Assembly: GCA_012729535.1 (NCBI GenBank)
Contig: JAAYCY010000008.1
Location: 1 to 64,000 of the forward strand
Length of the DNA: 64,000 bases
Direction: 5' to 3'
Source: Methanomicrobiales archaeon
GTDB taxonomy: Archaea > Halobacteriota > Methanomicrobia > Methanomicrobiales > Methanospirillaceae
Both the position numbers and the translations under genes were made by a program. Shown piece after piece: positions 35,113 through 44,361 of the stretch. A model generated the notes under the pieces. It ran no database searches. It was given only the letters and a program-made list of their open reading frames with translations, and was not told the DNA's origin. Within the stretch, counting starts at the first letter, position 1. The number at the start of each line of letters is the position of its first letter.

Positions 35113-35844
35113 ATGTTACAGGTTATCCGTGCCCTGCTTCAGTTTACAACAATTATTCCTCTGGGGAATCCTGCTCCTTTTGAGAGTTTTGCACGAAATA
35201 CGTGGATTTACCCTCTATCTGGATATGTGACCGGAGGGATTGCCGGAGTACTATTGTATTTTCTGCCAGTTCCTGACATGGTCAGGGCAGTATTGGCTAT
35301 TGGAATGGTATTTTTTCTTACCGGGGCAAATCATCTGGATGGCCTGTTAGATTTTGGAGATGGGCTGATGGCACATGGCTCTAGGGAGAAACGATTATCT
35401 GCCCTTACTGACCGTCAGATAGGTACTGGAGGAATTGCGATTGGAATGATTGTTACCATTCTTTCAATCTCCTCTCTCGGTTCAATTCACAATCCATTGA
35501 TTGCTGCCTCAACGTTAATTCTGGCGGAAACAGGAGCAAAATGGGGAATGGCTTTTCTTACAATCACCGGAAAACCATTCCATGAGGGAATACATGCAAC
35601 ATTTCATCATTTGGCTAAACCCTGGTTTATCATTCCTGCAAGTCTGATACTCGTTCCTGCATTTCTTTTTCCATTTTCCAATGAAGCCCGTGTCCTTGCA
35701 TTAATAATACTAGTGTCAGTACCTTTCTTTATCCGATGGCTCGCGTACCGGTTATTTGGTGGAGTAAATGGTGATGTGACCGGAGCTACTGGTGAGATAT
35801 GCCGCTCTGTCATAATCACAGCGATATCCTGCTGTCTGATGTGA
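35113..35844 (+). CDS. cobS: adenosylcobinamide-GDP ribazoletransferase CobS
   Basis: About 243 residues from the ATG at 35113 (a GTG at 35086 adds a poor N-terminus). Multi-spanning membrane protein with about six helices and the CobS hallmarks: IPLGNPAPFESFARNTWIYP, then GANHLDGLLDFGDGLMAHGS with the Asp-rich site, REKRLSALTDRQIGTGGIAI, and a C-terminal GGVNGDVTGATGEICRSVII. It joins adenosylcobinamide-GDP to alpha-ribazole. It is divergent from cobT and convergent with a small unknown gene. Confidence 0.94.
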   Translation: MLQVIRALLQFTTIIPLGNPAPFESFARNTWIYPLSGYVTGGIAGVLLYFLPVPDMVRAVLAIGMVFFLTGANHLDGLLDFGDGLMAHGSREKRLSALTDRQIGTGGIAIGMIVTILSISSLGSIHNPLIAASTLILAETGAKWGMAFLTITGKPFHEGIHATFHHLAKPWFIIPASLILVPAFLFPFSNEARVLALIILVSVPFFIRWLAYRLFGGVNGDVTGATGEICRSVIITAISCCLM

Positions 35845-35856
35845 GTCTGATAATAA

Positions 35857-36162
35857 TTACCGTGATCCAAACCGCGGAGTATATCCCTTTCCGGAGTCAT
35901 CATTACAGGAAATTGCAGTTCCATCCCGTACCAATGTGTTAAACTGCATTGCGGCTTCCATGAGGATTTCCGGAGGTGCGGTACTTCCCTTGATCTGAGA
36001 AAAAGCAGATTCATAGGGAGAAGGCATCACCCGCGCCCCAACCTGGATTCCTTTACAATGCAGGCAATACGAGCACCTGGTGTGAACTGGCAACTTTCCA
36101 CTGGCGCATTCTACATACGCTTTATCTGACTCTGAATCCCGAATTATTGGAAGTGACTTCAT
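35857..36162 (-). CDS. small cysteine-containing protein of unknown function
   Basis: 101 residues. A cysteine group TRCSYCLHCKG at about 28-38 plus C19 could bind a metal ion; a final Cys is at about 86. No membrane segment. The composition looks natural and the ATG at 36162 is clear. I know of no family. It lies between cobS (convergent) and tuf (divergent). Confidence 0.55.
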   Translation of the reverse strand: MKSLPIIRDSESDKAYVECASGKLPVHTRCSYCLHCKGIQVGARVMPSPYESAFSQIKGSTAPPEILMEAAMQFNTLVRDGTAISCNDDSGKGYTPRFGSR

Positions 36163-36258
36163 TTGTAATGAGATGTTGTTCCTGAAACCCTTTTATCACT
36201 TCTCCTTTCTGTTCTAATTGGATAATCGTCCAATTAAGAAAAAAACATGGAGCAGTCA

Positions 36259-36350
36259 AAAATATTAAAAGGGACTTCTATCAAATATGTAATACTCGCA
36301 TAACCGGACTGTACTCTACAGTACTGATATCGTGCGGAGGTATTGGAGGA
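36259..36350 (+). promoter_or_regulatory. tuf promoter and leader
   Basis: An AT box AAAATATTAAAAG is at about 36259-36271, followed by a leader of about 70 bases. The leader holds a perfect hairpin ACTGTA/TACAGT (36308-36313 and 36317-36322, three-base loop) and two ribosome-site-like motifs, GGAGG at 36336-36340 and GGAGGA at 36345-36350, the latter 10 bases before the ATG at 36360. Confidence 0.55.
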
Positions 36351-36359
36351 TTTGTATAT

Positions 36360-37637
36360 ATGGCAACTGAAAAGCCGCACATTAACCTCGCTGTTATTGG
36401 TCATATCGACCATGGGAAGTCAACTACCGTTGGTAGGCTGATGTATGAAGCCGGAGCAGTTCCGGCACACATTATTGAACAGTATAAGAAAGAAGCAGAA
36501 TCAAAAGGTAAGGGTTCTTTCGCTTTTGCCTGGGTTATGGATAACCTCAAGGAAGAGCGTGAGCGTGGTATTACTATTGATATTGCACACAAGCGGTTCG
36601 ATACCGACAAGTACTACTTCACTGTTGTCGACTGTCCTGGACACAGGGATTTTGTCAAGAACATGATCACTGGTGCATCCCAGGCAGATGCAGCAATCAT
36701 CGTTGTTGCAGCACCTGATGGTGTAATGGAACAGACTAAAGAGCACGTTTTCCTGTCCAAGACTCTTGGTATCAAACAGCTCATCGTTGCCGTCAACAAG
36801 ATGGATGCATCCAAATACGATGAGGCACGTTTCAACCAGGTCAAGGTTGATGTAGGAAACCTTCTGAAGATGGTCGGAACCAACCCTGATTCAGTTAAGT
36901 TTATTCCGATCAGTGCATTTGAAGGTGACAACATCACCAAGGTCAGTGAAAACATGCCCTGGTACAAGGGTAAAGCACTCTTCGGACTTCTTGACGAACT
37001 TGAAGTTCCGGATAAGCCAACTGAAAAACCACTCCGTGTTCCAATTCAGGATGCATATTCCATTTCAGGTATCGGAACTGTTCCAGTTGGTCGTGTTGAA
37101 ACGGGCATCCTTAAGAAAGGTATGAACGTTACTTTCATGCCAGCCAACAAGACTGGTGAATGTAAGTCCATTGAGATGCACCACGAAGAAATTCCACAGG
37201 CATTACCTGGTGACAACATCGGGTTTAACGTTCGTGGTATTGGAAAGGATGATGTCCGTCGTGGTGATGTCTGTGGGGCCGCTGATAATCCGCCAGCAGT
37301 TGCAGAAGAATTCTCTGCACAGATTGTTGTTCTTCAGCACCCAAGTGCAATAACTATCGGATACACTCCGGTCTTCCACTGTCACACAGCACAGACCGCT
37401 TGTACCTTTACTGAACTTGTAAAGAAACTTGATCCGCGTACCGGTCAGACTCTCGAGGAAAATCCTACTTTCCTGAAAGCCGGAGATGCAGCAATTATTA
37501 AATGTCACCCTACCAAGCCCCTTTGTCTTGAAAATGCAAAGGAATTCCCACAGCTGGGACGGTTTGCAATCCGTGATATGGGTCAGACCATTGCTGCAGG
37601 TATGTGTATCGATGTTGTCAAAAAGCAGATGCGCTGA
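36360..37637 (+). CDS. tuf: translation elongation factor EF-1 alpha
   Basis: 425 residues, full length for the archaeal protein. It starts with the P-loop GHIDHGKST at 14-22, then [22 protein letters not shown] and NKMD, followed by the two beta-barrel domains ending [12 protein letters not shown]. It delivers aminoacyl-tRNA to the ribosome as a GTP complex. rpsJ follows directly, the usual archaeal order. Confidence 0.98.
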   Translation: MATEKPHINLAVIGHIDHGKSTTVGRLMYEAGAVPAHIIEQYKKEAESKGKGSFAFAWVMDNLKEERERGITIDIAHKRFDTDKYYFTVVDCPGHRDFVKNMITGASQADAAIIVVAAPDGVMEQTKEHVFLSKTLGIKQLIVAVNKMDASKYDEARFNQVKVDVGNLLKMVGTNPDSVKFIPISAFEGDNITKVSENMPWYKGKALFGLLDELEVPDKPTEKPLRVPIQDAYSISGIGTVPVGRVETGILKKGMNVTFMPANKTGECKSIEMHHEEIPQALPGDNIGFNVRGIGKDDVRRGDVCGAADNPPAVAEEFSAQIVVLQHPSAITIGYTPVFHCHTAQTACTFTELVKKLDPRTGQTLEENPTFLKAGDAAIIKCHPTKPLCLENAKEFPQLGRFAIRDMGQTIAAGMCIDVVKKQMR

Positions 37638-37655
37638 TTGAGATTCGGTGTTATC

Positions 37656-37964
37656 ATGCAGAAGGCCAGAATCAGACTCACCGGAACCGACTATCAAAAA
37701 GTTGAAGAAGTATGCCAAAAGATTAAGGAGATCGCTGAGCGGACCGGTGTAAATCTGGCCGGCCCGATTCCCCTGCCGACCAGGAAGCTCGTCGTTCCAA
37801 TCAGGAAAAGTCCTGATGGTGAAGGCACAGCAACTTGGGATCGCTGGCAGATGAGAGTTCACAAGCGTCTTATTGATCTTGACGCTGATGAGCGTGCTCT
37901 TCGTCAGCTTATGCGTACACAGGTACCTAAGGACATTGGTATTGAAATCGTCCTTGAAAGCTGA
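37656..37964 (+). CDS. rpsJ: 30S ribosomal protein S10
   Basis: 102 residues from the ATG at 37656; an in-frame TTG at 37638 directly follows the tuf stop and is not the start. It reads [20 protein letters not shown], with [20 protein letters not shown] and the C-terminal [17 protein letters not shown], characteristic of archaeal S10. It is co-transcribed with tuf. Confidence 0.97.
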   Translation: MQKARIRLTGTDYQKVEEVCQKIKEIAERTGVNLAGPIPLPTRKLVVPIRKSPDGEGTATWDRWQMRVHKRLIDLDADERALRQLMRTQVPKDIGIEIVLES

Positions 37965-37975
37965 TGATAATAAGA

Positions 37976-38049
37976 GCGGCTTTTCAGATAAGCCGCGATA
38001 ATCCCAATATCATCCACAGTACCTCCTAAAGGAGATACCTTTTTTAATA
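37976..38049 (+). terminator. tuf-rpsJ terminator region
   Basis: Two hairpins follow the rpsJ stop. The first is a perfect 7-base stem GCGGCTT/AAGCCGC (37976-37996). The second is GTACCTCC/GGAGATAC (38019-38038, loop TAAA, one mismatch), followed at once by CCTTTTTTAATATTTTT. The stem plus T-run is the clearest terminator in the window and fits the heavy expression of this operon. Confidence 0.7.
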
Positions 38050-38159
38050 TTTTTCGGGATTTTGTAAGAACATATGTAAATATCAATCAACCACAATTTT
38101 CATGGATACTTACTCTTGTTGGTATATTTCTGGTTCAATATTTCTGGGGCATAATATCA

Positions 38160-39707
38160 ATGAATTTTGAGTCATTACGAGATAAATGTGCGAATTGTTC
38201 AATTGAAAAAATATTCGGGGTAATATTTTTAGCGGGTCTCTTTCTCCGTGTTATTGTTCCAAATCTCAAACTCCTCCACCACGATGAAGCCATCCATGCC
38301 TGGTTCAGTTATGAACTGATAACAAAAGGAGTGTATCAGTATGATCCCATGTACCATGGACCACTCCTCTATTACCTGACTGCCGGTTTTTTTAGGATAT
38401 TTGGTGATAATGACCTGGTGGTTCGTCTTCTTCCAGCACTATTTGGTACTGCAATAATAATCCTGATTTATGGGATCCATAGGACCGGATGGTTGTCAAG
38501 AAACCAGGCGATATGGTCCGCAATTTTTTTTGCTGTCTCTCCTAACATGGTATATTTTTCCCGTTTTCTTCGACATGACATTTTTCAGTTATTTTTCACC
38601 GTCCTTCTTCTTCTTTCGATACTTGCATACTTAGAATATAAAAAACCTGGATGGGCGTTGCTTGCAGGGTTTTCTGCTGCGTGTGGAATGTCGCTGAAAG
38701 AGGAAATGCCTCTGGTGGTATTCCTTTTTGGATTGTTTTTCCTGGTGTTAATTCTAAAGAACCGGATACAGATTCCATCAAGTTGGAAGCGGGATATTCT
38801 GGGTGCAATAGTTATTGCAGGATTAACCGGATTTTTCCTATATAGTTCTTTCCTGTCGCATCCAGAGATGTTTTTTGAAGCTCCTTTTAAAGCAATAGAA
38901 CACTGGTCCTCTATGCATGACCAATGCCGGCTTTGTGGGCCTCCGTACTGGTATCTTGCAATGGTTATTCTATACGAATTACCGCTGGCTGTATTGGCAG
39001 TATATGCCACCTGGCAATGGGGATGGAAAGACAAGGGTTTTTCACACGTCCTGCATCCGGATCATTTTTTTGATGGCCCTTCCGAGAATTTAAAACAGCA
39101 CTACATGATGGGACTTATGCTCATCTGGGCTGTTATTTCTATGTCATTTTATGGATATGTTGGCGAAAAAGTTCCCTGGCTTCTCATTCACCAGTTGATC
39201 CCTATTCTTGTTCTTGCTGCATATGGTATTAGTGGAAGGAAAACAGGTGCAGCAATAATTGCAGTAGTCCTTCTGGTTGGGATGACTATGCATGTATGTT
39301 TCACACCGGTTGATATAAATGAACCTATTGTCCAGGTTCAGAATTCTGAAGATATGCGTGAAGTTATGCAGCTAATCGATGTTTCAGAAAAAGTGGTTGT
39401 TACTTCTGATTCCTACTGGCCTCTCCCCTGGTATTACCGTGGCGGGAAATGGGATAAGATTCTTTTTTATGGTAAAAAAGTCGATCCGGTGATCTGGTTT
39501 GGAGATAATCCTGACCTCATAATTGCACATGACATAGACAGTTATTCTTCATTGGAAGGTTTTGAAAAGAAGCAGTACCACCTGAGTTACTGGTTTTCAT
39601 GGTATGATAATTACAGCAGGCCATTACAATGGTTTTTACTTCGTGATGGAAAGATGGGTACAGTAAACCTTGATGTTTTTGTCCGGGAAAATCTGACAAC
39701 CTTTTAG
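38160..39707 (+). CDS. Agl23-like glycosyltransferase-fold membrane protein (TIGR03663)
   Basis: 515 residues, many transmembrane helices. Matches the TIGR03663 family, flippase-activity-associated Agl23 of archaeal N-glycosylation: the N-terminus FLAGLFLRVIVPNLKLLHHD plus EAIHAWFSYELI, where HHDEAIHAWF is the GT-C acidic motif, and KGVYQYDPMYHGPLLYYLTA. GT-C enzymes use lipid-linked sugar donors. A soluble C-terminal domain follows from about residue 395. It opens the surface-glycan region. Confidence 0.85.
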   Translation: MNFESLRDKCANCSIEKIFGVIFLAGLFLRVIVPNLKLLHHDEAIHAWFSYELITKGVYQYDPMYHGPLLYYLTAGFFRIFGDNDLVVRLLPALFGTAIIILIYGIHRTGWLSRNQAIWSAIFFAVSPNMVYFSRFLRHDIFQLFFTVLLLLSILAYLEYKKPGWALLAGFSAACGMSLKEEMPLVVFLFGLFFLVLILKNRIQIPSSWKRDILGAIVIAGLTGFFLYSSFLSHPEMFFEAPFKAIEHWSSMHDQCRLCGPPYWYLAMVILYELPLAVLAVYATWQWGWKDKGFSHVLHPDHFFDGPSENLKQHYMMGLMLIWAVISMSFYGYVGEKVPWLLIHQLIPILVLAAYGISGRKTGAAIIAVVLLVGMTMHVCFTPVDINEPIVQVQNSEDMREVMQLIDVSEKVVVTSDSYWPLPWYYRGGKWDKILFYGKKVDPVIWFGDNPDLIIAHDIDSYSSLEGFEKKQYHLSYWFSWYDNYSRPLQWFLLRDGKMGTVNLDVFVRENLTTF

Positions 39708-39906
39708 ATTAGGTCATATTTTTCTTGAAAAAACACGGAAGATCTGAATTTGATATTGATTATATAAGAAATATTGTCTGAAACCATCAGGATTCTTGAA
39801 TAATATATCTATTCTTGATATCGATGTGTAATGTTAGTTCCTTAACGGTCCTCAGTGAAAATTATGAGATAGGTTTGAAATAAATTAACTATAAAAAGAG
39901 TTGAAA

Positions 39907-41103
39907 TTAAAATAACTCATCATACTGATGAGCTGTTGATTTTTTCTTTGGTTTGTCCCGGGAACCGAAACTGCCTCCGCCTCCCTTACCGCCGCCTCCT
40001 TTGCCACCACGGTTTTTCATAACTTTTACTGCAATCACTGCAACCACAATTACGATAATGATCCCAGCAATATACGGTAAAAGTCCTGAAACATCAGGAA
40101 GAGCAGCCGGTTCAGGTTCTTTCTCTATTTCCTCATTTAATGCCTGGGTTTCCTCAAAGACTTCGGTTGCTTTCTCGTATGCATCTTCTGCTTTTTTTCT
40201 GGCATCAGAATATTTCCCTTCATCATAGAGTGATTTTGCATCACCAACATCTTCTGATGCAAATTCGCGTTTTGTTATGATTGGAGCAAGTCGGGGATCG
40301 CTGCTCATCTCTTTTTCTGTTTTAAAATAGTTTATCCATTCATCTGTTTTGTCAATTGCTTCTTTAGCATCATTAATGGTTTTTAGCGCAAGTCCGGAAT
40401 CAAGCAATGCGTAGGCATCTTTGATGTAGGTATTTGCATTTTTAATATACACTTGTGCATTGGAGTAACTTGCACCTGCAGCAGAATTAAGAGCATTAGC
40501 TGCTTCTTTTAATTTTGCTTCTGCTTTTGATACATCAATACCGTCTGCTTTATACTGGGACAGATCCTTTTCCAGTTTGGAGTATGCATCTGTGGTAGAG
40601 GAGAGTTCTCCTTTTAATTCTCCTGGATTAGTGACAAAAGCAGTTACTTTTTTAACAGTATCCTTGACTCTTCCCCCTGCTGTGGCAACATTAACTGATA
40701 TAATTTCAATTTCTTTAGACTTGTCCACTTTAGGAGTCATTCCCTTGAGGTTGACTTTTACACTTTCGTCAACATTCTCATAAGATAACTCCCATCCGGA
40801 GAGGTCGAGTTGCTTTTTACTGACAGCAGGGCGTGGATTTTCAACTCCGTCCAGAATGATGGAATATGTCCACACCGGGTTTTCAAGTTCTGTATTCAGC
40901 ACAATGCTTTCATCGCTGGGAAAGGAGGTCCCACCTACCGCAATGAAATTCATTTGTAAATCTGCTGTAACATTGGACTTGCCGGATTCCAGATCTCCGG
41001 TGGGTTTTACATTTACATGTCCTACTTCAACGCTTGCCATGGCTGGAATTGCAATGGCACAAAAAATTATGCATAGAAAGATGATACACGATCTGATTTT
41101 CAT
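39907..41103 (-). CDS. exported coiled-coil membrane protein, CetZ neighbour
   Basis: About 398 residues from the ATG at 41103 (a GAGGAA ribosome site precedes it; earlier in-frame starts fall inside the CetZ gene). Residues 1-24 are a signal peptide (IIFLCIIFCAIAIPAMASVE). A beta domain (about 25-160) and a long helical, coiled-coil-like part (about 170-310, Ala/Lys/Glu/Asp-rich) follow, then one transmembrane helix (LPYIAGIIIVIVVAVIAVKV) and a cytoplasmic Gly/Lys-rich tail (KGGGGKGGGGSFG) ending HQYDELF. So the tail faces the cytoplasm. It starts eight bases after the CetZ stop. Confidence 0.7.
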   Translation of the reverse strand: MKIRSCIIFLCIIFCAIAIPAMASVEVGHVNVKPTGDLESGKSNVTADLQMNFIAVGGTSFPSDESIVLNTELENPVWTYSIILDGVENPRPAVSKKQLDLSGWELSYENVDESVKVNLKGMTPKVDKSKEIEIISVNVATAGGRVKDTVKKVTAFVTNPGELKGELSSTTDAYSKLEKDLSQYKADGIDVSKAEAKLKEAANALNSAAGASYSNAQVYIKNANTYIKDAYALLDSGLALKTINDAKEAIDKTDEWINYFKTEKEMSSDPRLAPIITKREFASEDVGDAKSLYDEGKYSDARKKAEDAYEKATEVFEETQALNEEIEKEPEPAALPDVSGLLPYIAGIIIVIVVAVIAVKVMKNRGGKGGGGKGGGGSFGSRDKPKKKSTAHQYDELF

Positions 41104-41110
41104 GTGTTCC

Positions 41111-42292
41111 TCATTCAAACAGTGGCTCAATGCTCTCATCAAGTTTCAAAACGTTTTCTTCATCGATCCGTTCTGATGTAGCTTTAGTTTCTTTTGCAAT
41201 TTCAAGAAGGTTTGTAACCCTGGGGGCATCAGCTATGGATGCAAGAAGGACTACTGCAGCGACATATCTGCTCTGGGCAGGATAATCTCCTCCCCTCACT
41301 TCAACTCCTGCAATGTTTTCTTCAACCCAGCTTTTTGCTTTTTCGATCCCCTTTCTGTCAAGGTCATCAGGTGGACCTGCAACCAATACCAGGGCCCTGC
41401 TTGAAGATGTATATTCACATGGCAATGTTAGGCGGCCAAGCATTGCCCTGCGAACCAACGATAAAATCCGAGATGTCTTATCTTCTCCCATTAATTTTTC
41501 TTCAGGACGGCGTTCCTCGATCTGTTTTTTCCCGATAATTCTGTCAAAAAATCCACGTTCTTTCTCTACTACCGGAGCGTCAGACACTTCACTTATGGCA
41601 TACCCCACCGAACTGATACCTCCCCCACGGAGGGTATTAATAATTTCACTGGAATCGACCACCATCTCTCCAATACCAAGCTGGCCGATCTCTCCTGCAC
41701 GAAACAGGAGGCCGAATCTGCGAACAATTTCATCGTTAAGGCGTTCAAATGCTCCCTTAATACTCTCCCCTTCATTTTTCCAGGCACTGTTATCAAAGAG
41801 GATAACATTATCAGCTTCTTTGACCAACGTTGCAAGACTTCTTGCAGCGTTATATGAGTAAAGCCTTCCTTCCTCTGGCGCCGGGAGAATACCAAGCACA
41901 TATACTGGTTCTTTATATATCTTTTTCAGGTGCCTTGCAAGAACCGGTGATCCACCCGATCCCGTGCCACCACCAAGTCCTGATACAATAATGAATGCCT
42001 CAGTGTCACCGATTCCTTTCCTGTCGATGGCATTCATGATGATATCGATTTCATCGAATGTTATCTGGGCTCCGGTATCGTTGTCGGTTCCGACACCATG
42101 ACCCTTTACACTTGTCTGACCAATGAGCACCCGATCCTCAAAGTCCAGGTGCTGAAGTCCCATCAGATCAGTTCTGGCCGTATTGACCGCTATTGCGCGA
42201 AAACTGTTTCCATTAGTCCGCTGATCGTACTCAACGAATCTGTCCACAATTTTTCCGCCTGCCTGACCGAATCCTATAAAAAACACTTTCAT
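41111..42292 (-). CDS. cetZ: CetZ / FtsZ-like tubulin GTPase
   Basis: 393 residues. Tubulin-family GTPase with the N-terminal KVFFIGFGQAGGKIVDRF and the tubulin signature GGGTGSGG at 107-114, plus ARTDLMGLQ and NTLRGGGISSVGYAIS. The latter segment and the overall length favour CetZ over FtsZ. CetZ proteins control cell shape and motility in haloarchaea. The last residues are acidic (LDESIEPLFE). The adjacent downstream membrane protein shares its transcript; the pair is flanked by glycan genes on the other strand. Confidence 0.9.
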   Translation of the reverse strand: MKVFFIGFGQAGGKIVDRFVEYDQRTNGNSFRAIAVNTARTDLMGLQHLDFEDRVLIGQTSVKGHGVGTDNDTGAQITFDEIDIIMNAIDRKGIGDTEAFIIVSGLGGGTGSGGSPVLARHLKKIYKEPVYVLGILPAPEEGRLYSYNAARSLATLVKEADNVILFDNSAWKNEGESIKGAFERLNDEIVRRFGLLFRAGEIGQLGIGEMVVDSSEIINTLRGGGISSVGYAISEVSDAPVVEKERGFFDRIIGKKQIEERRPEEKLMGEDKTSRILSLVRRAMLGRLTLPCEYTSSSRALVLVAGPPDDLDRKGIEKAKSWVEENIAGVEVRGGDYPAQSRYVAAVVLLASIADAPRVTNLLEIAKETKATSERIDEENVLKLDESIEPLFE

Positions 42293-42412
42293 GGAGGTAC
42301 ACCAGTTTTATGAAATATCGGGAATCGTAATATTTTGTACATCTTTCCTTTATACATTCAAAAAGCTTCTTCAATGAGCAGGATGGGAATATCTAAGGGA
42401 TTATCACAGAAT

Positions 42413-43654
42413 ATGCGAATAGCAATTATAGGAGGGGGCATAAGCGGTCTTGTTTCGGCTTATAATCTTTCTCCTGGCCATAATGTAACAATTTACGAAA
42501 AGTCAGATGAAATTGGTGGTCTGCTTACCTCGTACCACAGGGAGCAGTACTCTATTGAAAAATTTTATCATCATTTTTTTTCCCGTGATATAATGTTTTT
42601 GAATCTCCTTGAGGAATTAGGACTATCAAAAGATATTCTGTGGCTCAAGGGTTCTACTGGAACATACCAGAATGGAATGATATACCCCCTGACTACCCCA
42701 TTTGAAATACTTCGCTATCCCCTTCTTTCGATTGGTGACAAAATCCGCCTGGCTCTGTTTATGAAACAGGTACGAAATGTTGATTCTTCAGAACTGGATT
42801 TAATTAGTACAGAGAAATACCTGACAGAAAGGGTTGGAAAGAATATTTACCGCTCATTTTTTAAACCCCTTCTTAATTCAAAATTTGGTAAAAATGCAGA
42901 TAGTATTTCTGCGGCATGGGTGGTAAGCAGGGTTGCCATTAGATCTGACCGGGGAATTACTGGAGAAAGACTAGGGTATCTGAATAATGGTTTTTCCGGG
43001 TTCATTTCTGCGATTTCAGAAAAAATTCGAAATTCCGGAGGAATTATTCACACAAAAAGTCCCGTTGTTATGGTAAGAAACGAGGGAGACTTCTGGTATG
43101 TTAATGATGAACCATTCGACTACGTAATATCAACTATTGCTCCAGTACTCTTAAAAAAGTGTGGAATAAATATTCCTGATCTTCCTTACCAGGGGGCAGC
43201 ATGCGTAACGCTTGGTTTGAAAAGATCCATAACTAACGGAATTTATTGGATAAACCTTTACGACAAGGCCCCATATGGTGCAGTAATAGAACATACCTGT
43301 TTTGCTCCTTTGGAATGGTATGGAGAACATATTATGTACCTTGCTTCATATTATTCAGAGGAACCTGCTTCAGATATCAAAGACCAGATGATATCTGATT
43401 TCTGCATAAAGTTTTCTGTTAAACCTGATGAGATTTTGTGGTCTGAAATAGCAATAGAACCCTTTGCAGGTCCCCTGTATAAATCTGGATATAAAAACCT
43501 GATGAAATCGGTGTTAGTACCCGGACTTGTCCTTGCAGGTATGTTTTCTGAAGAAAATTATCCGGAAAGAAGTATTGAAGGGTCGGTTCGGGCAGGAAAA
43601 CGAGCTGCCATGGAGATTTTGGACACTATCAGGGAACGGGAAGTGAGACAGTGA
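42413..43654 (+). CDS. NAD(P)/FAD-dependent amine-oxidase-like oxidoreductase
   Basis: About 413 residues from the ATG at 42413 (an ATG at 42383 is also possible). It begins with the dinucleotide-binding motif MRIAIIGGGISGLVSAYNLS, then NVTIYEKSDEIGGLLTSYHR, and ends with LVLAGMFSEENYPERSIEGS, VRAGKRAAMEIL: the flavin amine oxidase/protoporphyrinogen oxidase fold, near UDP-galactopyranose mutase and carotenoid-type enzymes. It overlaps the downstream glycosyltransferase by four bases (GTGA), pointing to a lipid or sugar oxidation in glycan assembly. Confidence 0.88.
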   Translation: MRIAIIGGGISGLVSAYNLSPGHNVTIYEKSDEIGGLLTSYHREQYSIEKFYHHFFSRDIMFLNLLEELGLSKDILWLKGSTGTYQNGMIYPLTTPFEILRYPLLSIGDKIRLALFMKQVRNVDSSELDLISTEKYLTERVGKNIYRSFFKPLLNSKFGKNADSISAAWVVSRVAIRSDRGITGERLGYLNNGFSGFISAISEKIRNSGGIIHTKSPVVMVRNEGDFWYVNDEPFDYVISTIAPVLLKKCGINIPDLPYQGAACVTLGLKRSITNGIYWINLYDKAPYGAVIEHTCFAPLEWYGEHIMYLASYYSEEPASDIKDQMISDFCIKFSVKPDEILWSEIAIEPFAGPLYKSGYKNLMKSVLVPGLVLAGMFSEENYPERSIEGSVRAGKRAAMEILDTIREREVRQ

Positions 43655-44361
43655 AAAACACCCTGGTAACTGTTGTCATTCCTGTTTATAATGACGTTAA
43701 TGCTCTTCGTGAATCAGTTCCAAGAGTTATTAAGGTGCTGGAATCTCTTACCTCCTCCTATGAACTTATTATCGCGGAGGATGCTAGCAATGATGGATCA
43801 GCGGAGGTTGCTGCCGATTTTGCCAAAAACAATTCATTCATCATTCATTTACACCGCAATGAGCGGCTTGGAAGGGGTTCAGCTCTATCAAAGGCCGCTT
43901 TTCATGCAAAAGGTGAAATTTTTTGTTATTTTGATGTTGATATGGCAACAGATCTCTCTCATCTTGGAGAACTTCTTGGAGCGATAAAGGAAGGATTTGA
44001 TATCTCTACCGGATCCCGTCTGCTTCCAGATAGCAAAATTATCCGGAGTTATGGTCGGGAAATAAAGAGCAGAGGATATAACCTTTTGGTTCGGTTAATT
44101 CTCCACAGCAGGATTTCTGATCATCAGTGTGGATTCAAAGCGTTTAAAACCAGTTCTGTGAGGATGCTACTCCCTGAAATAATGGATAAACATTGGTTCT
44201 GGGATACAGAAATCCTTGTACGAGCCCAGAGGAAAGGATTATTGATCAAAGAAATTCCTGTAATATGGACTGAGGGGAAAGGAACAACCGTTCGTTCGGG
44301 TGATATCTGGAAGATGGGCAGACAGATCCTGCGATTATGGTGGCAGCTTCATGTATCGTAA
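43651..44361 (+). CDS. family 2 glycosyltransferase (dolichyl-phosphate-glucose synthase-like)
   Basis: 236 residues from a GTG start that overlaps the previous stop (43651). GT-A fold: TVVIPVYNDVNALRESVPRV, EDASNDGSAEVA, then CYFDVDMATDLSHLGE with the DxD-type acidic pair and KTSSVRMLLPEIMDKHWFWD, TEILVRAQRKGL. These enzymes load a sugar onto polyprenyl phosphate. It lies between the FAD oxidoreductase and the flippase-like protein, with overlap to both. Confidence 0.93.
   Translation: MKNTLVTVVIPVYNDVNALRESVPRVIKVLESLTSSYELIIAEDASNDGSAEVAADFAKNNSFIIHLHRNERLGRGSALSKAAFHAKGEIFCYFDVDMATDLSHLGELLGAIKEGFDISTGSRLLPDSKIIRSYGREIKSRGYNLLVRLILHSRISDHQCGFKAFKTSSVRMLLPEIMDKHWFWDTEILVRAQRKGLLIKEIPVIWTEGKGTTVRSGDIWKMGRQILRLWWQLHVS

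Noticed and set aside
36614-36967. open frames overlapping tuf on the opposite strand
   Set aside because: tuf is unmistakable; these are shadows caused by its codon use.
38585-39034. 149-residue minus-strand open frame inside the Agl23-like gene
   Set aside because: It is an antisense shadow of a long membrane protein gene with strong family motifs.
40577-40783. Ser/Leu-rich plus-strand open frames inside the membrane-protein and CetZ genes (also 41313-41861)
   Set aside because: Antisense shadows of genes with clear domains and starts on the minus strand.
42335-42412. extended N-terminus of the FAD oxidoreductase
   Set aside because: The Rossmann motif starts at MRIAIIGGG, so the preceding codons are unlikely to be translated.
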